From NCBI GenBank assembly GCA_944323155.1, contig CALURL010000001.1, positions 1 to 64,000 of the forward strand: 64,000 nucleotides of DNA, read 5' to 3'. A program made the position numbers and the translations under genes. Origin of the DNA: Candidatus Gastranaerophilales bacterium (lineage in GTDB: Bacteria; Cyanobacteriota; Vampirovibrionia; Gastranaerophilales; Gastranaerophilaceae). The notes under the pieces are model-generated. The model worked only from the letters and a program-made list of their open reading frames with translations, was not told where the DNA came from and did no database searches. This document shows positions 60,921 through 64,000 of this stretch, in pieces. Positions within the stretch are counted from its first letter, which is position 1, and every line of letters begins with the position of its first letter.

Positions 60921-62673
60921 AACCAAAAGTTGAGCCTTTTCCGACTTCTGATTTTACAAATACATGGCCGTTATGGTATTTTTCTATAGTTGTTTTAACC
61001 AGATGAAGCCCCAAACCTGTACCTTTTACTGTGTGCGTGTTATTTTCGACTCTGTAAAAGCGGTCGAATATTTTTTTCTGATGTTCCGGTGCTATACCGC
61101 ATCCTTCATCACTTACAGTAACTTCAACTTCTTCTGTTTCTGCTAAATTAGAGATTTTTACCCGGATTGTTCCGTTTTCCGGTGAGTATTTAATCGCATT
61201 GGACAAAAAGTTAGTAATAGCTCTTTCTATGCCGTCATAATTAAACATTAATTCAGGAATATTTTCATCTTTACTTATAGAAATTGTCAAATTATGTTCT
61301 TTGGTAAGAACCTGAACCTGATTTACACAGTCTTCAACGGCTTTTACAATGTTATTCATTGACTTTTCCATTTGGGCATTGGATTCCATTCTAGAAAAGT
61401 CGAGAATATCATTTACCATTCTGTTTAGTCTTATAATTTCCTGATTTATTGTTCCGATGAATTCTTTTTGGGTTTCATAATCAAATTCGTTACCATAATT
61501 GTATAAAGTATCAATATAACTTCTCAAAACAGTTACCGGTGTCCTTAATTCATGGGAAACATTTGAAATGAATGTTGAACGCATTTTATCCATTTCTGCT
61601 TCCTTTGTCATATCGATAAGCACAATTATATAGCCTACGTAATCCTGATTGCTTGTAAACATTGGTGATATTATTGATTTTAAGACCCTGCTATCTATAT
61701 TGATGTTAAATTCTATTGGCTTCTTTTCAATAATTTCAAGTGGTGTATCTTTAAATTCTTCAATCTTATCTCTAAAGCAAAAATTACCTTCAGAATCTAT
61801 ATACTGTTGAATTTTTGTATCAAGAAGCTGATGTTCTTCTGCCTCAAGCAATTTTTGTGCATGGTTGTTAACCATAACAACATTATCATTGTTATCACAT
61901 ACAACAACACCATTTGCAATGCTCATCAGGACTGCTTCAAGTTTATTTTTTTCTAATGTTAATTGTTCAATATTTTGTTCTTCGTAGATGTGAAGTTTTG
62001 CAGACATGTCATTGAATGCTTGAAATAATTCTTGAACTTCGCTGCTTACATCTTTGCCGGTAATCTTATAGCCGAACTGCCCTGAAGATATTTTTTGTAC
62101 GCCGTCATGAAGAATTCTAAGCTCCCTTGTAATTAAATATGTATTAATTAGTATGACAAACGCAAAAACAATCCAGGCAACGGTGAATACAAATAACAGC
62201 GATGCTCTTGTTGTTGTTGATATTTGATTAATTATGTTTCCTGAAAGGCCGACAGTCACAGAACCAATTGTTTTTTCTTGACCGTTTGTATTTATTATCA
62301 TCGGAGAATTTACACTTATTGTAGGTTTGTTATTAGTTTCATGTGATTGATTGCAGCCTGAATAAATAAGTTTACCATTGCTGTTTCTAAATTCAATTAG
62401 AACAATATCATTATGACTTTTTAAAATTGAGTCCGAGTGATTTTTTAGAATTGAATTTATCTGATTTTGCGGAGCATTCTTAATTATTTCAACACTTTCA
62501 ATTGCAAGTGCTTTTGAAATAACGCGTCCAAAATTTTGGTAGCCTTCATTCAATTTTTTCTGAATATTAAATATTGCAAAGATTGCGATTGCAATAATTA
62601 AAAAAGTGCTTAAAATAAGACCAAAGATTATAAGTCTGTTCTGTGTTGTTAAGCTTAATTGTTTATTCTCCAT
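60874..62673 (-). CDS. Sensor histidine kinase, PhoR/WalK-like
   Basis: 599 aa. Two transmembrane helices (about 13-35 and 157-178) enclose a periplasmic sensor. HAMP (about 179-230), a PAS domain (about 245-350) and HisKA with the phospho-accepting His in VSHELRTPV (near 372) follow, then HATPase with NFLSNAIKYS, DEGCGIAPEHQKKIFDRFYR and GTGLGLHLVK. No response regulator lies next to it, so its partner is elsewhere. It resembles phosphate- or envelope-sensing kinases. Confidence 0.92.
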   Translation of the reverse strand: MENKQLSLTTQNRLIIFGLILSTFLIIAIAIFAIFNIQKKLNEGYQNFGRVISKALAIESVEIIKNAPQNQINSILKNHSDSILKSHNDIVLIEFRNSNGKLIYSGCNQSHETNNKPTISVNSPMIINTNGQEKTIGSVTVGLSGNIINQISTTTRASLLFVFTVAWIVFAFVILINTYLITRELRILHDGVQKISSGQFGYKITGKDVSSEVQELFQAFNDMSAKLHIYEEQNIEQLTLEKNKLEAVLMSIANGVVVCDNNDNVVMVNNHAQKLLEAEEHQLLDTKIQQYIDSEGNFCFRDKIEEFKDTPLEIIEKKPIEFNINIDSRVLKSIISPMFTSNQDYVGYIIVLIDMTKEAEMDKMRSTFISNVSHELRTPVTVLRSYIDTLYNYGNEFDYETQKEFIGTINQEIIRLNRMVNDILDFSRMESNAQMEKSMNNIVKAVEDCVNQVQVLTKEHNLTISISKDENIPELMFNYDGIERAITNFLSNAIKYSPENGTIRVKISNLAETEEVEVTVSDEGCGIAPEHQKKIFDRFYRVENNTHTVKGTGLGLHLVKTTIEKYHNGHVFVKSEVGKGSTFGFTLPIGAADSTELVS

Positions 62674-62734
62674 ACATTAAATTATATCACTTGAAAATCT
62701 TACAAGCAAGTTAAAAATACTTTTAAATATTAAT

Positions 62735-62766
62735 AAAAAAAGAGCCATTTTAGGCTCTTTTTTTTT
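62735..62766 (-). terminator. Terminator after the FAD oxidoreductase gene
   Basis: A 12-bp stem ending AGAGCC / GGCTCT, with A and T runs on both sides; it points to the minus-strand gene at 62765. Confidence 0.85.
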
Positions 62767-64000
62767 AACCTCTTTGACAAATTGTTCTTGCAACATGTAC
62801 GCCCGATGCTGAAGCTTGGATTAAACCTCTTGTAACTCCTGCACCATCGCCTATCGCAAATAAGTTTTTTACTCCCTCTGTTTCAAGTTCATTCGTCAAT
62901 TTCACTCTTGCTGAGTAGAATTTAACTTCAATACCATAAAGAAGTGTGTATCTTGAAGCAGTACCCGGACAAATTTTATCTAGAGCTTTTAACATTTCAA
63001 TAATACTTGTCATTTGTCTGTATGGAATAACAAGGCTTAAATCTCCAGGTGTTGCACAGGTTAATGTTGGTTTAAGAATGCTTGCTTTGATACGATCCGG
63101 AGTAGAGCGGCGGCCGTCAAGTAAATCACCAAAACGCTGAACAAGAATTCCTCCGCCTAACATATTCGCAAGCCTTGCGATATGCTGACCGTATTGAATC
63201 GGTTCTTTAAACGGTTCTGTGAATTTTTCGCTTACTAGAAGAGCAAAGTTTGTATTATTTGTCGTTTTTTCAGCATAACTGTGACCGTTAACAGTAGAAA
63301 TACCGTTGTAATTTTCTTGAACAACTTCGCCGTTCGGGTTCATACAGAATGTTCTAACTTCATCACCGAATGTTGGAGAATGATATATTAATTTTGATTC
63401 ATATAATTTATCTGTTAATGGTTCAAAAACCGGTGCCGGAAGTTCTACTCTTACACCAACATCAACTGCGTTATTAACCATTCCGATTTTATGTTCTGCA
63501 AATTCATGCGTAAGCCAGTCAGCACCTTCTCTTCCCGGGGCTATTATTGTGTATTGCGCACAAATTGTTTCCCCATTATCAAGTACAATCCCTTTAACCT
63601 GCTCGCATTCCACAATTAAAGATTTTGCGGAAACGTTATTGAGTATAGTTATTCTTTCATCCAAATAATCTTGCATGTTTTTCAAAACATCAAGGCTTCT
63701 TTCTGTTCCAAGGTGTCTTACTGGAGAATGAACGAGTTTTAATTCTGCAAGTGATGCCTGTCTTTCGAGTTCTCTGAAGGTTTTCATATCTGTGCCGAAA
63801 ACCTCATCAGTTGCTCCAAAATCAAGATACAGACTGTCAGCGTAAGCAATTAAATCTTCTACTTTTTTTCTGTCCATGTAATCTACAAGGTGTCCGCCAA
63901 CATCAGGCGTTAGCGTAAGTTTTCCGTCTGAAAATGCACCTGCACCGCCCCAGCCGCAAAGAAGTCCGCACTTTTTACAAGTTGGACATTTTTCATAACC
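62765..64000 (-). CDS. FAD-dependent oxidoreductase (FixC/COG2509-like), 5' end cut by window
   Basis: The minus frame is open to the edge of the window. Its visible upstream part, 41 codons before the ATG at 63877, reads CPTCKKCGLLCGWGGAGAFSD, a FAD-dehydrogenase N-terminal feature; the true start is outside. The C-terminal end has LFAIGDGAGVTRGLIQASASG, the FAD-binding loop typical of COG2509-type dehydrogenases. It may oxidise a quinone- or menaquinone-linked substrate; the exact role is unknown. The terminator at 62735 follows it. Confidence 0.85.
   Translation of the reverse strand, partial: GYEKCPTCKKCGLLCGWGGAGAFSDGKLTLTPDVGGHLVDYMDRKKVEDLIAYADSLYLDFGATDEVFGTDMKTFRELERQASLAELKLVHSPVRHLGTERSLDVLKNMQDYLDERITILNNVSAKSLIVECEQVKGIVLDNGETICAQYTIIAPGREGADWLTHEFAEHKIGMVNNAVDVGVRVELPAPVFEPLTDKLYESKLIYHSPTFGDEVRTFCMNPNGEVVQENYNGISTVNGHSYAEKTTNNTNFALLVSEKFTEPFKEPIQYGQHIARLANMLGGGILVQRFGDLLDGRRSTPDRIKASILKPTLTCATPGDLSLVIPYRQMTSIIEMLKALDKICPGTASRYTLLYGIEVKFYSARVKLTNELETEGVKNLFAIGDGAGVTRGLIQASASGVHVARTICQRG

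Overview
The window is about 64 kb of AT-rich bacterial chromosome, about one third GC by eye. Several signs point to a gut-associated non-photosynthetic cyanobacterial relative (Vampirovibrionia/Melainabacteria, probably Gastranaerophilales): (i) an ATP synthase operon in the cyanobacterial order a-c-b'-b-delta-alpha-gamma, with beta and epsilon absent; (ii) prepilin-like proteins with the signature A|FTLAEVLITLGIIGVVAA; (iii) several lineage-specific proteins with a short F-x-G motif near the N-terminus; (iv) a NifU/NifS iron-sulfur pair. The taxonomic call is inference; no rRNA or marker tree is available in the window.

Layout. 1-2009 is the end of a prophage or phage-like block: the C-terminus of a cut gene, small unknown genes, a DUF1353 protein, a holin-like membrane protein and a PGRP-fold amidase endolysin. 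2010-4136 is a mobile-DNA scar. It holds terminators, two diverged tRNA-3'-half-like segments, inverted repeats, one small unknown gene, a closed structured RNA with a 26-codon hydrophobic micro-ORF, a G9 tract and a dead nucleotidyltransferase/HI0074 remnant. From 4131 on the sequence is mostly housekeeping: DedA, Ogt, YqhD, an orphan pair of sugar-ABC permeases, a double Usp protein, sigma factors, GcvPB, MiaA, NifU-NifS, LD-carboxypeptidase, DnaX, a MEMO/AMMECR1 fusion, RibD, GshB-like ATP-grasp, TsaD, Obg, GpmI, a SNF2 helicase, RpsU, RsmE, CCA transferase, the atp operon, BirA, a PurN-like protein, GlgC, an ECF sigma/anti-sigma pair, LeuC, YbaK, a homocitrate-synthase-family enzyme, a PhoR-like kinase and, cut by the right edge, an FAD oxidoreductase. 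Lineage-specific membrane or FxG-motif proteins are scattered among them.

Most notable signals. (1) Three prepilin-like genes (6604-7422, 31070-31857, 36609-37406) each carry a 10-11 nt G or C homopolymer between a well-supported ATG and the prepilin motif. In every case a tract of 11 is in frame with the pilin and the other two frames stop quickly. Two copies read as ON (11) and one as OFF (10). This looks like a family of phase-variable pilin-like proteins controlled by slipped-strand mispairing. (2) At 2590-2818 an RNA closed by two long perfect 5'-3' pairings encodes a 26-residue hydrophobic peptide. Its Shine-Dalgarno sequence can pair with either of two identical 10-nt copies of TTAGACTTTC, resembling type I toxin mRNAs, but it matches no family I recognise.

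How the genes work together: the recognisable metabolism is fermentative/anaerobic (YqhD, NifU-NifS, GcvPB, CoA-dehydratase-activase relatives, glycogen synthesis) with a proton-type F1Fo ATPase. Surface variability through the pilin-like genes would suit a host-associated lifestyle.
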